A stretch of DNA of 64,000 nucleotides, taken from Adiantum capillus-veneris (Eukaryota; Streptophyta; Polypodiopsida; Polypodiales; Pteridaceae). The translations under genes were made by a program, and so were the position numbers. Under the pieces are notes generated by a model, which had not been told where the DNA came from, made no database searches, and saw only the letters and a program-made list of their open reading frames with translations. Positions 21,494 to 32,695 of this stretch are shown in pieces. The DNA lies in the NCBI GenBank assembly GCA_014529385.2, contig CM043942.1:33107969-33171968 (forward strand). The letters are read 5' to 3'. Position 1 is the first letter of the stretch; every line of letters starts with the position of its first letter.

Positions 21494-23281
21494 TTATTGC
21501 TGATTTGATCTATTCTTTGTCGCTTGTGGTATATCATTTTTTGATTGAAGACATTTGGCTGTTTCTTGTGTATCCTCCGTGGATATCTTTTGCTGGTTAA
21601 GTGGCACCCATCTATTTTTCTCTTGATCAATTGATTGTGGCACCATTAGTGGGTTCTTTTGGGTTGTCCTAGCGAAGGCTACCACTTGGTGTTCTTGTGC
21701 TTGTTGAATTCTGACTGTATTCGAACTCCAATCTATCTGCACATTATATTCTTTCTGCCATGGTTGTCCCAATAACATTTGGTGTAGTGTGCTCGCATCC
21801 TCAACCACATAAAACTTGTGGGGATAAACATTCTGATGTACTTGTATATGCAATATCGTCCAGCCCAATGTGCTTAATGAATTTGAAGTACTGCTTTCCA
21901 GCACTTGTTGAGTAGGATGTAGTTGATCTTCGAGCTGGAGCTGATCATGTAATTTGTAAGAGATCAGATTTGCTTGAGCTCCAGAATCAAGCAATGCCGT
22001 CGATTCAACTTGATTGCTACCCACTTTGACTACAATTATTGGTTCCACTGTGTCTTCACCAAAATTCGTTAATCGAATAGGATTTATTCGCAACGGTGAT
22101 CCACTTTGTTGTTGTTGTCGTAGAAGCCTTCTTTTTGCAATGCGTTCTTTTGCTTCTGCTTGTGCTTCTTCTCGTACCCTCTGTTTCTCCTTCATCTGTT
22201 GTTTTTCTTGATGGATTTGTTGAAGCATATCTTGTGTTAGTGGTAAATGATACTTTTTTAACCGACACCCACTAATCCAATTTGGCATTTCTTCTTCTAC
22301 CAATGTAGCAAGTTTGACAGCTCCACTTTGTGATAAGTCACTAATCACAAAGGGGTCCATCCCTCGCTTTTTAAGTTTTTTGGCATGTTGATTCAAAGTA
22401 TAAACAAGTACATAATCACCTGTTTTGAACTCTTTCGTACGCACATGCTTGTCAAAAAACTCTTTTTGTCTTCTCTTTTTAGCATAGATCAAAGCTATAG
22501 CTCTCAGTCGAAGTTCATCTAGCTTTTCAAGATCATCTATTCTTGAAGGGAGCTCATGGCCTGTCCATTCTAAGCGTTTCGCTACTCATAGAGTTGGAAC
22601 TAAAAACTCTATGGGTAATATAGCATTTAGTCCAAATACCATGTTGTATGGTGTGGTTCCGATTGATGTTTTGTAAGCTACCCTGTATGCCCATAGTGTT
22701 GAGTGTAATTGTTGATCCCAGTCTGTCCTTGATTCTGATACAATTTTAGTCAAAACAATGTACAATGTTTTATTTGTGGCCTCAGCTTGTCCATTTGCCT
22801 GTGGATGATATGGAGCAGATTTTCTATGTATGACCATGAATTCCTCTAACAGGTATTCAATGACTTCATTAAGAAAATGTGTTCCTCGATCACTGACAAT
22901 TTCTATTGGTAATCCGTATCGTACAAAGACATTCTCATACAAAAATTGTGCAGTGGTTCTTGCGTCTGCTTTTTGTGTTGTTTTGGCTTCAGCCCATTTT
23001 GTGAGATAGTTCGTAGCCACAATGATATATTGGGTATAGGTGCGATATGCAGGGGGTGAAATAGGCCCCAAAAAATCAATTCTCCATTTTGCAAATGCCC
23101 GTGCTCCCATCATTGGCCATAGTGGCATCTCATCTCTCTTTATCGGCACCTTAGTGCGCTGACATGCGTCACAATGCTTTACAGACTCCTCAGCATCCAT
23201 GTGCAATGTAGGCCACCATATTCCTACGGTTAAGACAATTTTTTCCGTCTTATCGCCTGAAAAATGGCCTCCACTTACCAT
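21494..23281 (-). pseudogene. Integrase core, integrase C-terminus and second retropepsin, element A
   Basis: One minus-strand frame broken by a single TGA (22584-22586). The first part is an integrase: HHCC finger (GGHFSGDKT ... KHCDACQRTK), then core residues D in RIDFLGP, D in IVSDRGTHF and E in NGQAEATNK, with exactly 35 residues between the last two. The C-terminus (GDYVLVYTLNQHAKKLKKRGMDP) looks like the usual integrase tail. After a Gln/Lys/Arg-rich linker a second aspartic protease follows: LLDSGAQANLIS (Asp codon 21986-21988) and MLLGQPWQKEYNVQIDW. The usual Ty3 protease precedes RT and is present separately (48205-48930), so this is an extra one. The frame after the TGA is shared, which supports a fused protein. 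Confidence 0.82.
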
Positions 23282-24512
23282 GTGCGTGTTCTAAAAGCAC
23301 CAGGTATTCACTTTCACTTGCATAGATTCTAAGTTGATTGTCCTTTCCTCTCTTGTAGAGTTGATTTCCAATTAAATTAAAGTCTTGAGCCTCCAACTCT
23401 ACAGCCCTTTTTCGCGCTTTTGTTATGTTTTCAGGAAATGTGCTTGTTGTTAAGAAATCAATGATATATTGACTCCATGCAGGTGCAATGGTTACCTGAA
23501 ACAATGTCGCGTGATCCACCGGTTGTTTGGCACTACATATAGTACAATTGTTAACATAAGCATGTGTGTCAGCATACATAGTTGGCCAATAAACTCCTAA
23601 GTGTTTCAATATTTGGTGTGTTCTCATTGTTGAACAATGAAATGCACAATCTTGGATGTATGCTTCTTCAAGATAACACTTGAATTCCTCTGGATTTATA
23701 CATAATTGTAGAATTTGGTCCGAGCCTAGATGGTACAGTCGTCCTGCAATCAGCTGAATTTTTTTTGTTTGTCGAAATGTTTGTTGTTTGGATCTGTCTT
23801 CCTTGTTATCAAATCTACCTCCAAAGGAAAGAATGCTAACAATTTCCTGAGACCATTTGGGTATCATTTTAATATTGAAAAGATAAGTATCAGGTATGTC
23901 ATCATCTACTCCTTCACGAGCTTCCCCATTTTGTAGCCTTGAAAGATGATCCGCCTGTAGATGAGTTTTACCCTTTTTTACTACCACTGTGAAGTCAAAC
24001 TCTAGCAATATAATAACCCACCGTACAATTCTCCCAGTATTGCATGGTTTATTTACTAGATACAAAAGAGCTTGATGATCTGTGAAGAACACAAATTTGT
24101 TTGCAAGCAAGTAATGCCAAATTTTTTTTATAGAATAAATCATTCCTAATCCCTCTCTTTCAGTGGTGGTGTAGTTCTTTTCTGCACTATTTAGCTGGCG
24201 GCTCGTATAACAAATTGGAAAACCCATTGTTCCGTCTCTAGGTTGAGCCAAAATACTCCCAATTGTGTATGCAGATGCATCAATGTGAACATGGAATATC
24301 TTTTCCCAATGTGGTGCTTTAAGTACATCTGCTGATACAAGGTTTTCCTTAAGCTTTTGGAATGAAGTTTCACACTCCTCAGTCCAGTCGAAACTGACTA
24401 ATAAGCGATATAGTGGTTGTGCAATGACCGCATACATATATATGAATCCTCGATAATATCTGCAGTGTCCCATGAAGGATTGTACTTGTTTGGCATTAGT
24501 AGGCCTGGGCAA
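23250..24512 (-). pseudogene. RT C-terminus, RNase H and first HHCC finger, element A
   Basis: Begins inside the RT thumb/connection (VQSFMGHCRYYRGFI) and runs through a Ty3-type RNase H: HVHIDASAYTIGSILAQ, TTTEREGLGM and FFTDHQALLYL give the acidic residues, and the end is HLQADHLSRLQ. Next is a first HHCC-like finger (EEAYIQDCAFHC ... HLGVYWPTMYADTHAYVNNCTIC), whose first His is Tyr here. Then LYKRGKDNQLRI and the start of the second finger (LLEHAHGKW). A 5-bp deletion relative to B near 23275 shifts the frame into the integrase. The polymerase domain with the YxDD box is missing upstream. Confidence 0.88.
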
Positions 24513-25170
24513 GTCTGCTATGAATCTAATTTTGTTTAGGTCAGTGGTTATGCCATTTCTTGAGACAATATGTCATTATGATTTTTTTGTCTTGGATGGT
24601 GAATTTTCGATAGTGGGATGGTACATTCATGTTTCCTTTTTATGAATCCTCCTTACCGTCACTTTCTCCCTCAGTAGTCCATACCTCTCGTAAAGACCGT
24701 TTTAGTTCTTAGTATTTCTTTTTACGCTCCATTTTGGTCCACTCTGGATCTTTTGTCTTTTCCTGTTTTGATTGTTGAGATTTTCTTGATTTTGTTTCTG
24801 TTTTAGTCTTCCGTGCTTGTTTTATTTCCTCATGTGTCCTTTCCCTTCGAACTCTTAAGAATCTTCCTGATATTTGGTCTTTTACACAATCCTCTGCCTT
24901 GACAAGCATTAGATAGCGAGTTTTATCTTTTATCCTGGGCATCAGGTTCTCTCTAATTTTGTTTTCTGTTCTTTTTTTCCTATAGCATTCCTGACGTCTA
25001 GGGTGTTGATTTGCAAAATCATAAAATCTGATATCTGCAGTTGTTTCCTTACTCTCGCTCGAGCTGTCTGAACACTCGTTATCTGCATCGTGACTTAGTT
25101 CCAGATGCTCAAAGGAGTCATAAAACTCTTCTTGTTCTGGTGAGTCTACATACTCATCTCCTGCTGGTAT
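24513..25170 (-). pseudogene. Linker between first protease and RT, with RT-core deletion, element A
   Basis: The frame 24709-25170 is highly charged (YDFANQHPRRQECYRKKRTE; RRERTHEEIKQARK) and matches the B linker at 32650-33060. It begins mid-protein because B inserted here. At about 24575-24580 the sequence jumps from the equivalent of B 33250 to B 34118, removing about 860 bp with the RT fingers, palm and YMDD box. A short GACA match exists at both deletion ends in B, consistent with a microhomology-mediated deletion. Confidence 0.8.
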
Positions 25171-25175
25171 AAGGT

Positions 25176-26103
25176 TGTTAGAAGCTGGACACACCCTACG
25201 AAAAATGACTGCTTGGCAGATTATTAGTTTTTGTAATTATTCATTTATTGAGAAAACCCAACATTTCACCTTTGTAAATATTGGGGCTTACAGAAGTTTC
25301 CAGATTGTATCCCAGTTTTGACATTTAGATTGAGTAGATGGTTAAAATGGAACATTAGGGTTTGTGAATTGTAAGGTATTTATACCACTTTTTGACCTTA
25401 ATGAAAAACCTTTTGTCATTTTTAAAAGTTTGAAGTCTGTGAGTGAGCGTACTGTGTACGAGAGAGAGTGAGAGCTTCATCTTGATGCTACGCGCGCACC
25501 GGTGGTGGAAATTGAGTGCGGAGAACTGCAACGTACTACCCCCGACGAGAGCTACGCACCAATACCTACATTGCGCGCGTACGGTCCGGTTTTGCGAGCT
25601 CCATCTACGAGCTTCATTTGGTGATTCGGTGAGCATACGTTGTCCGATTTTGCATTGCAACATATCCACGCGTTCGCATTGAGTAGAGCTACACATTAGG
25701 AACTTTAGATTTCAGAAACGACGACCTGCAAATTTCGGCCAGACATCCTACGTGATTTTGCACCAGGTGTTTTGGGTTGGGATTTTGGTTTATAGACCTT
25801 AGGGAGAGCGACCTATTGGTGTTAGTAGGGTCTCCTTCAAGTTCTGTGGCATTTCGAGATTGTTTGATGGGTATTCGGCTCTAGAAAGCGTTGTAGGAAG
25901 TTTCCTCTTATGCACTCTTGAAGGTTGTGGCTTAGACATTGGGTAGAGACCTCTGTAGGAATTAGTTAGGAGTCGGTCGAGTGTAGGTTGACACCCTATG
26001 CTTGCTTCCACGCGCCTGCAGGTCGAGCTTCCTCCTTAGCTGACAAATCTTGTTAGGTGAGTTCTCGCTGTGCTGACGTCCGTCGTGGCATATCCGTCCA
26101 ACA
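25176..26103 (+). repeat. 5' LTR of element B
   Basis: Starts TGTTAGAAGCTGGACACAC and ends TATCCGTCCAACA. It contains an AGACATCCTACGTG half-palindrome at 25741 and a TATTTATA segment at 25377-25384 that could serve in promotion. Partner is 47271-48199. Confidence 0.95.
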
Positions 26104-26104
26104 T

Positions 26105-26123
26105 TGGCGCCGCTGCCGGGGAC
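26105..26123 (+). other. Primer binding site, tRNA-Asp type
   Basis: TGGCGCCGCTGCCGGGGAC follows the LTR after one base. It matches the complement of the 3' end of plant tRNA-Asp (TGGCGCCGTTGCCGGGGA) with one mismatch, as in Athila-like elements. Confidence 0.88.
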
Positions 26124-26250
26124 GAAAACCTTAGGTAGGTGACTGAGACTAGTCCTTGAGGATAGGGATTCTTTGGCTTGCCAAGAGTCTCGTTTTACAT
26201 TTAGATAGGATCAGAGGGTGGAGGACTCTCTAGGTCTTAGAGGGAGGGGG

Positions 26251-26252
<2 letters not shown>

Positions 26253-26337
<85 letters not shown>
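26253..26337. repeat. (GA)n microsatellite in the B leader
   Basis: A pure GA run of about 85 bp, 130 bp after the primer site, preceded by a G-rich tract. It would make the genomic RNA strongly purine-rich near its 5' end. Confidence 0.97.
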
Positions 26338-26339
<2 letters not shown>

Positions 26340-26777
26340 GCAAGTATACTGTAAATCGAGAGCGCTGAAACTCAGATATGAGATGGGAGTTTAGGGAGCG
26401 TGTGTCTGGCCTAGATCCTTCGACTTAGGTAGATTTAGGTAGACTGAGATAGTTTTAGGTATTAGTTGAGTTGATGAGTAGGAGTTGGAGTGGTAGAAGC
26501 AGTGAGAGGAGAGCTTGAAAGTCTGGAGAGGCCACCAAAACACCATTATCACCATTTCACATGAGGAGTAGGAGTAGAGTAAGTAGGACATCATGATTCA
26601 GGATCTAGAGCACTTCATGCATGTATACTTGCTTGTTAGATTCATCACAAGGTTGTAAAAGACGCAAAAGTGTGTTTGAAAGCTGAAGTGAAGTCCAAAA
26701 GTTACTGTGAGTGTTTTTGATAGAGCTGCAGAGCATCATGAGCATTTCTGTCAGAAAAAAATTAATTTTAAGCCAGG

Positions 26778-26801
26778 AGACATCCTACGCGTAGGATGTC
26801 T
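26778..26801. repeat. Family palindrome, B leader, perfect
   Basis: 24-bp perfect inverted repeat without spacer: AGACATCCTACG followed by its exact complement CGTAGGATGTCT. Confidence 0.97.
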
Positions 26802-26930
26802 ACATGCTAATATGGTGGGAATTTTGAGTTGACCAGTGTATTCAGAAGGTAGATTTTACCCTATTTTCACCTGGAAAGTGAAAATTTGACCATATCTTGA
26901 TAGGATAAGGCCAGATATACTGAAATTTCT

Positions 26931-26996
26931 AGACATCCTACCCAAATTGTGCCAAGGCATTATTTTAAGACCAAAACCATAGGATGGCTGCATGAG
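26931..26996. repeat. Split palindrome, B leader
   Basis: Left arm AGACATCCTA at 26931-26940 and a right-arm-like TAGGATGGCT near 26980-26990, separated by about 40 bp. The same split arrangement and spacer occur inverted in A at 53621-53680. Confidence 0.75.
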
Positions 26997-27199
26997 CATG
27001 ATCTACATGATATATTGAGTGACAGAGAGGTTTTATCTCATTTAGGTGAGAAAATTGGGTTCTAAGCAGACTTTAGCACTTTTGACTTGAAAAGGCTAAA
27101 ACAACTAAAGTTGGGGACTTTTGAAATCCAAACCAAAATCTAAGCATACCACTAGGTTGTTGACTTCAAGAGGAATCTGTGGGTCAATACAGAGCAAGA

Positions 27200-27223
27200 A
27201 GACATGCTACGCGTATGATGTCA
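27200..27223. repeat. Family palindrome, B leader
   Basis: Three mismatches to the perfect form; the core TACGCGTA is kept. Confidence 0.88.
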
Positions 27224-27324
27224 TCTGTGTGATTTTGCTCTCTAAACCTAATTTTGAGCATACCAAAGTGATTAGCACCTCAAGAGGCATCTGTGCTTTG
27301 CCATTGAAGCCGTTTTGAGCAAGA

Positions 27325-27348
27325 AGACATGCTACGAGTAGAATGTCT
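27325..27348. repeat. Family palindrome, B leader
   Basis: Three mismatches, one in the core (CGAG for CGCG). Confidence 0.85.
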
Positions 27349-27597
27349 AAAGCAAGAAATTGAAAGATACTGACTGTAGGCATAGCAAGGTGTTGTATAG
27401 CTTGAGGCAAGTCTCCTAGTCAATTTTGGTCCAAATTGGATTTGATTTGACTAGTCAAGACCAACAGCAGGCTGTCGGAACAGATTTCTGACCCATTGAC
27501 CAGCTTATAGGTGTCCAAATCAAAAAGTAAAAATAGCTTTGGACTCAGCACATCAAGGGGAATCCATAGTGCAAAAATCTAGGCAAAACAGAGCAGG

Positions 27598-27621
27598 AGA
27601 CATCCTACGCGTAGGATGTCT
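27598..27621. repeat. Family palindrome, B leader, perfect
   Basis: Perfect 24-bp form, the copy nearest to the first coding frame. Confidence 0.97.
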
Positions 27622-28029
27622 ACAGGGGCTTAGTGAAGAGAAAATTTGACCGAGCTTATACAGTGAGGTTCCATTTGACTTAAGGGTTCCAGAACTTCTT
27701 TCAGAAGTGAAATTGGACCTTGTTTGACCTTTTGACGGGGCAAAGACAGAATAAAGACTTTTCAGGTAAATTGACCGACATCCGAGAGAAGTACAGTTCC
27801 AGATTAGCAAACCTAATCCAGAACATTAGCAGTGTATAAAATACAGTAGTGGTTGAGGTTAACTCTCCAGTTATACCAATCATGACTAAGATCACCTCTA
27901 GCGGTTAGATGCTTTGATTCGATTGCCAAAATTAAACGCTTGTGTACATGTATATTCAGCAGCAAAGCAAGATGTTGTGCAGAGTCTGATCCTTTGCCAG
28001 GTGAGTGGTTGGATTTGTAATAAATTGCA

Positions 28030-28872
28030 TTGCTAAGTTTGATGAATTTAAGATCAGGAAGATACATTTTTAGAGACCAAAAGGTGGCAGGTGACCAAGG
28101 TAGCTTAGTGTCCACCGAGGAGAGTGTAACTCAGGCAAGGCTAGATCCACTAGCACCGATTATTGAGGAGGGTAGTGATACTGACACTTCATCAGAAAAA
28201 TCCTTCTTCATGATGGGTAGTCAACAGCCAAGGGGTTTCACCTATGACGGACCAATGCCAGGAGGAAGCACCTCCCTAAATCCTTTGAATGATTCCAAGT
28301 TCACTGTGATCTTCTTAGAAGGAACAAACTCGAGGGGAGCCCTAGTTTATAGTGACTATCGAGGACGCAAGTGGATTTGTATTGAAGAAAGGTCGGCTTA
28401 GAGACTGGAGATAATTTGAGTCTATGATGATGGAGATAGATTCCAAGACGAAAAGGGGAACCACTATCTGATAGTTAGTAACCCTGAGGATTACAACATA
28501 TAAGGAGATAACGTGGCAAAAGGGAAAATGGTTTCAAAAACTCAAGAACCGCCTCCAAACATTGATCGACCTGGAGCGATTTTTATGTATGATAAGAAAA
28601 CAACTAGGGTTTCAACTTATAATAAAAATGTGGGAATTTACAAACATGAGAGCGAGGGAATAGTCTCTTACTTTCGTTGCAAAGAACCATACCCAAACGA
28701 GTTAAGCAAAGACAAGGTTCTTTACTTATTCTCTTATGAAATTGCTATGGAGAAGGATATCGTTTTTGTTGATAGGTACGGGCGAGAATACCAACGTATT
28801 CTCCCAGAGGAGGTAGAAAAGGCAACAATTCTAGGAGCATCAACATATCCCAAGAGCCACCCACACCCCTAG
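28030..28872 (+). pseudogene. Novel N-terminal region before Gag, element B
   Basis: A frame broken by two stops (near 28399 and 28503) runs from 28030 to 28872 and matches A at 51921-52832. The protein has two related stretches with alternating hydrophobic and aromatic residues: GALVYSDYRGRKWICIEE / YDDGDRFQDEKGNHYLIVS, then GAIFMYDKKTTRVSTYNKNVGIYKH / IVFVDRYGREYQRIL. They may be two copies of a small beta-rich domain. I do not recognise it from Ty3 Gag proteins. An acidic Ser/Glu segment precedes it. Function unknown; the place before the capsid suggests a matrix-like or RNA-binding role. Confidence 0.6.
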
Positions 28873-28972
28873 CAAGTCGACAAATCCCTTTTCAGAGGAC
28901 TATGACGCGACCTCACATTCTACCCGATCGCAGACATTTAGCAACCAAAACCAACCAGCAACTCAACCATCA

Positions 28973-31615
28973 TTGCAGGCATGGCTTCAACAAAGTGCAA
29001 CATTAGAGCAAGACCAAAACCGAGATGGTTATCAAGACGGACGAGGACTAAGGGACTTACAAGAACCACCACCCTTTCACGGTATCAAGGAGAGAGTAAG
29101 CCAAAGACTCAAGGGTCAATAGAGCCTGGAAGACCACCCATAGAATGAGTTCAAAGAGATGAACCATCTCTTGCAAGAACTGTTAGAAATTACGGCCTAG
29201 GAGCACCATTGGGAGAGGAACCAACTTACTACAGAAGACCAGAGGAGGTATATCTACTAGGACGTGGAGATCCAATGATGAGATTTGTAGACCATCGTAG
29301 AATTAGACCTTCTCAAGTGCAAAAATGGGTAAACAAGAAATACACGGGAAAGAGAGATCCAAGAGATCATGTAGCAGCCTTTGTGCGCGTAATTAGAGCT
29401 GAAGAGGTGTTAAACTTCCCTACCCAATTTGCAAGGTTTGGACTAACCCTGGAGGATGAAGCTGCTACTTGGTTTGACTCTGTGGAGCATAGAGACTTTG
29501 AGTCTACGGAGGAGGTGTGTTGACGAGTTTATCAAGGAATTCTCACAAAGGGGGATAGCTCATAATACAGTCTCACAAAGCCATAAATTCAAACAAAAAG
29601 ACGGGGAATCTGTGTGAAAAGCATCCCTACGACTAAAAAGATATGTTAAGTTCTACCCTGTGGAAGAACTGCCAACTTAGTCCAGACTTATGCTTATATT
29701 TATCCAAGGACTAAGGAATGCAGATCTCCAGAAGGACTTGCATATGAAGAGGAACACGACGTTAAATGAGTTAACTAAGGAGGCTCTTTACCTTGTGGAC
29801 AATTGTGCGGTCTACAAAGAGGATGAATTCAAGGATCTTGACGACGATTCATCCTCACAACAAAGTGGAAGCAAGTCTTCTAAGACAACACCTAAAGGAG
29901 AAGTAGCTGTAAACCAAGAGCAGCTTATAGAGGAAGTGCTAAAAAAGATTAACTTGTACGCCAAACCTCAGGCTAAACAGCCCAAGTGGTGTGCTATTGA
30001 ACAAAAATGGACAAACCATGGAACGGAGGAATGTTATTATAATAAGGGATATGTGAGAGAGAGACCTTACGCTCCCCAAGCTCAAGTAGCATCTCCTCAA
30101 ATTCCACCGATGCCTAGGTATCAAGCGGGCAACCTACTAGGACCTATAGGTGTAGAAAGACCACAACCATTGTTGGGGCAACAACCACCCCTACCAAGAT
30201 TACGACCAATTGGTATAAGATACACACCAACAGTAACCGAATCATAAGAGAAGGCTTTGGTGCCTATGCATGCATATTATGAAGATCCCAATGGATATGC
30301 TGCAAATCCTGTCTATTATCCACCAGAAGAACCCTCAACACCAGAACCATGGAGCATGATGGGAGGTGCAGGACCACCAACCGCTGCACAGGTAGCAGGA
30401 GAAGGAAGATATAGCTTGGATGAACGAACATTGTTGTTCATAGCCAACGGAGGCATGGGCGGGCAGAGACATGCATACCAGCAAAGAGGAGCTCAAGGAG
30501 CACCTCAACAGCCTAAAGGACCCTGCTACAAGTGTGGTGGAGACCATTGGCTAAGAGACTGTCCTCATGATGAAATCATTAGAGTCAACGCATATTGCAT
30601 TGAGTGTGGAGTTACTCATTTGATTCCTGATTGCCCTACGAACCCGAGCAAAGGAGCAAAAACTACCTTGAACATGCTGGAAGTAGTGCCTTCCAGTGGA
30701 GGGTCAGAAAACGAGACAATAATACCTATTCAGGTAGTGACACGAGCCCAAGCTCAAAGAATGACGAACGAACCCATAATTGAAGAGCCAAAAACTGATG
30801 CCCCAAGTTCAGAAACGAAAAATCAGAGAAGCACTTGGAAGGCTAGAAAAGCGCGTATGAAAGCCAGGAGAGAACAAGAGCAAACGGCTCTATCCAAGGA
30901 GTTAGAACACACAAAGGATAGATTAGAGCGGTTAGAGGATCTAGCTAGCCTAAGCTCACACACTACGACAACCATAGCACCCAAGGAAATAGCAGAACCC
31001 AAAAGTGCAGGATCAGGAGGATCAGTACTGGCAGACAAGGTAAATGAGCAGTTAGATGCACTTCTAAAAGCTTACGAAGCCAGACTAAAAAAGAACCAAA
31101 CCCAAGAGCAAAGATGGATGACTTATCCATATGCTGAAATAGAAAAACATAGGTTGGAAATGTGTAGAAAGATGATTGAAACAGCTCAATCTTTGATAGA
31201 AAACCCGCTTGGTAAACCTGCAAATTGGCATGAAGTACCGGCTCCCACCTCTATCAAACCAACTTTAGAGGAACAAGTAGAAATGAAGGAAAGACTCGCG
31301 AATGCTTATGAGTCTAGGGGAGAGCATATCATAGTGCCAAATACGACAGATGAGGCAAGTGACGGGGTCCAGCCTAAAACATTGGCAGAAATGGGTAAGG
31401 ATTGTAATGGTCTAGATGATCTGTGGAAGCAAATCCGTGAGGCCAACGAAGCTAATAGGGTGAGTTGCCACAGGAACAACACGAGAAAAGAGAGAAATGA
31501 GATCTTACCTCCTATTGAAGAATTTGAGGCAAGATCACAAATGAACTTTGATATACATTCACAAGGGGAGACCAGGGATCAATTAGTTCGGGGCACAGCC
31601 AACCAGACTCGCTGA
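28973..31615 (+). pseudogene. Gag of element B
   Basis: The capsid part (29209-29523) has KWVNKKYTGKRDPRDHVAAF and LTLEDEAATWFDSVE, the Retrotrans_gag pattern. One extra base near 29520 relative to A shifts the frame, then two stops, and the frame continues 29690-30247 and, after one TAA, 30257-31615. Two consecutive knuckles, CYKCGGDHWLRDC and CIECGVTHLIPDC, are both CX2CX3HX4C, one residue shorter than usual. A long Glu/Lys-rich coiled-coil spacer follows (QTALSKELEHTKDRLERLED). The Gag is long because of this spacer. Not functional as it stands. Confidence 0.85.
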
Positions 31616-31924
31616 AAACTCTACCCTCTTACCTAGGAGAGTATGAAGCTGAGTCTGAGGTGAGAGCAATCCCATCTCAAAGACTTTCTTCTAACAAAGT
31701 GATGGATTCACAAGGGTTGATTGAGTTATTGTCCACCCCGGTGGCATGCACAATCACATTAGCCGAACTCCTAAGGTTATGACCAAACATGTGGACCACA
31801 GTAGGCAAATGCCTAGAAAAATTTGGAGTGAAGACCCCACCTCAAAGCTTCAGGAAGGGATCAGAGAATTGGACACGCTTCAAGTAAACACTAGGCCAGT
31901 ACCTTTAAACAAGGTTGGAGAGTA

Positions 31925-32695
31925 TTGGGAGGGAGAGATGGAAACACCACGCTACCAGTAGGATTCCAAGGAGTAGTTTCCAAAGCTATTCTTGACAGTG
32001 GAGCAGGAATTGCTATCGCCACTAAGGAAATCTGGAAAAAATGGGGAAAACCAGCTTTGAGAGCTACCAGAATGAAATTGCAATTAGCAGATGGGTTCAT
32101 GGAGAAGCCTCTAGGACTCTTAGAAAAAGTGATTGTCACCTCATGCGGAATCGAGTATGAGCATACATTTGCAATAGTCGATTTCAACAAAAAGAACAAT
32201 TACGAGATCATCTTGGGAAGACCATTCATGAGACAATTAAAGATGGCCCAGGATTCGGGTTACGACCACATATACCTCAGACATGGCGAGACAACAACCA
32301 AAATACACCTAAAAGTCCATAGTTACAAGGATGTGAATCAAACACCAGTGGAAGAGTTTGATTCAGCTACAGTGGTGGCAGGATTGGAACTCCCAGCATG
32401 GTTAGGGCAACAAAAAGAGCTATGGATGTGCGGAGCTTCACATTGTGGGAGCTTAAAAAGAGAGGAATGCGTCTTAGAAAGAGCGATTGAGGACAAGGAT
32501 TATATTTCTGAACCTTTTCCTGAAGATGCCTTGGAACCTCTGGAATGGGAACACATACTAGCAACATTGGATGTATGTACCATTACAGATAGTCCAACAA
32601 CAAAATTTTGCGATAAGGATGGCTATGATGTGCTACCCTATTACATGGTAAGCCTTATACCAGGAGGAGATGAGATGGTAAAACCATCAGAATAA
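31925..32695 (+). CDS. Retropepsin 1 of element B
   Basis: An open frame in phase with the Gag and RT frames. AILDSGAGIAIATKEIW is the active-site loop (Asp codon 31994-31996); the matching late motif is NYEIILGRPFMRQLKM. The usual Ty3 position is between Gag and RT. The C-terminal 100 residues (ECVLERAIEDKDYISEPF; DALEPLEWEHILATL) are acidic and conserved in A. An upstream stop separates it from Gag, so the true start is uncertain; the listed start is the first Met. Confidence 0.82.
   Translation: MGGRDGNTTLPVGFQGVVSKAILDSGAGIAIATKEIWKKWGKPALRATRMKLQLADGFMEKPLGLLEKVIVTSCGIEYEHTFAIVDFNKKNNYEIILGRPFMRQLKMAQDSGYDHIYLRHGETTTKIHLKVHSYKDVNQTPVEEFDSATVVAGLELPAWLGQQKELWMCGASHCGSLKREECVLERAIEDKDYISEPFPEDALEPLEWEHILATLDVCTITDSPTTKFCDKDGYDVLPYYMVSLIPGGDEMVKPSE

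Larger units (their letters stand above)
13553..25175 (-). mobile_element. Element A, 3' half: giant Ty3/gypsy-type element split by B
   Basis: Reading the minus strand from 25175 to 13553: linker, RNase H, two HHCC fingers, integrase, second retropepsin, W(V/I)P region, internal polypurine tract, non-coding block with palindromes, coiled-coil ORF-X, polypurine tract, LTR. The coding sequence is interrupted at 25175 exactly where B begins and resumes at 48200 (TSD AAGGT), so 48200-54393 is the 5' half of the same insertion. Its 5' LTR lies beyond the window because D inserted into the leader. Related throughout to B. The RT core is deleted. Confidence 0.9.
26124..28029 (+). other. 5' leader of element B
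   Basis: About 1.9 kb between primer site and first coding frame. It holds the GA run, four palindromes, one split palindrome and AT-rich spacer, with no sustained frame. The A leader (52833-54393, inverted) is its counterpart. Confidence 0.75.

Noticed and set aside
26105-26123. Primer site of B as tRNA-Arg or tRNA-Lys type
   Set aside because: TGGCGCCG-TGCCGGGG fits the tRNA-Asp 3' end with one mismatch; the others fit worse.
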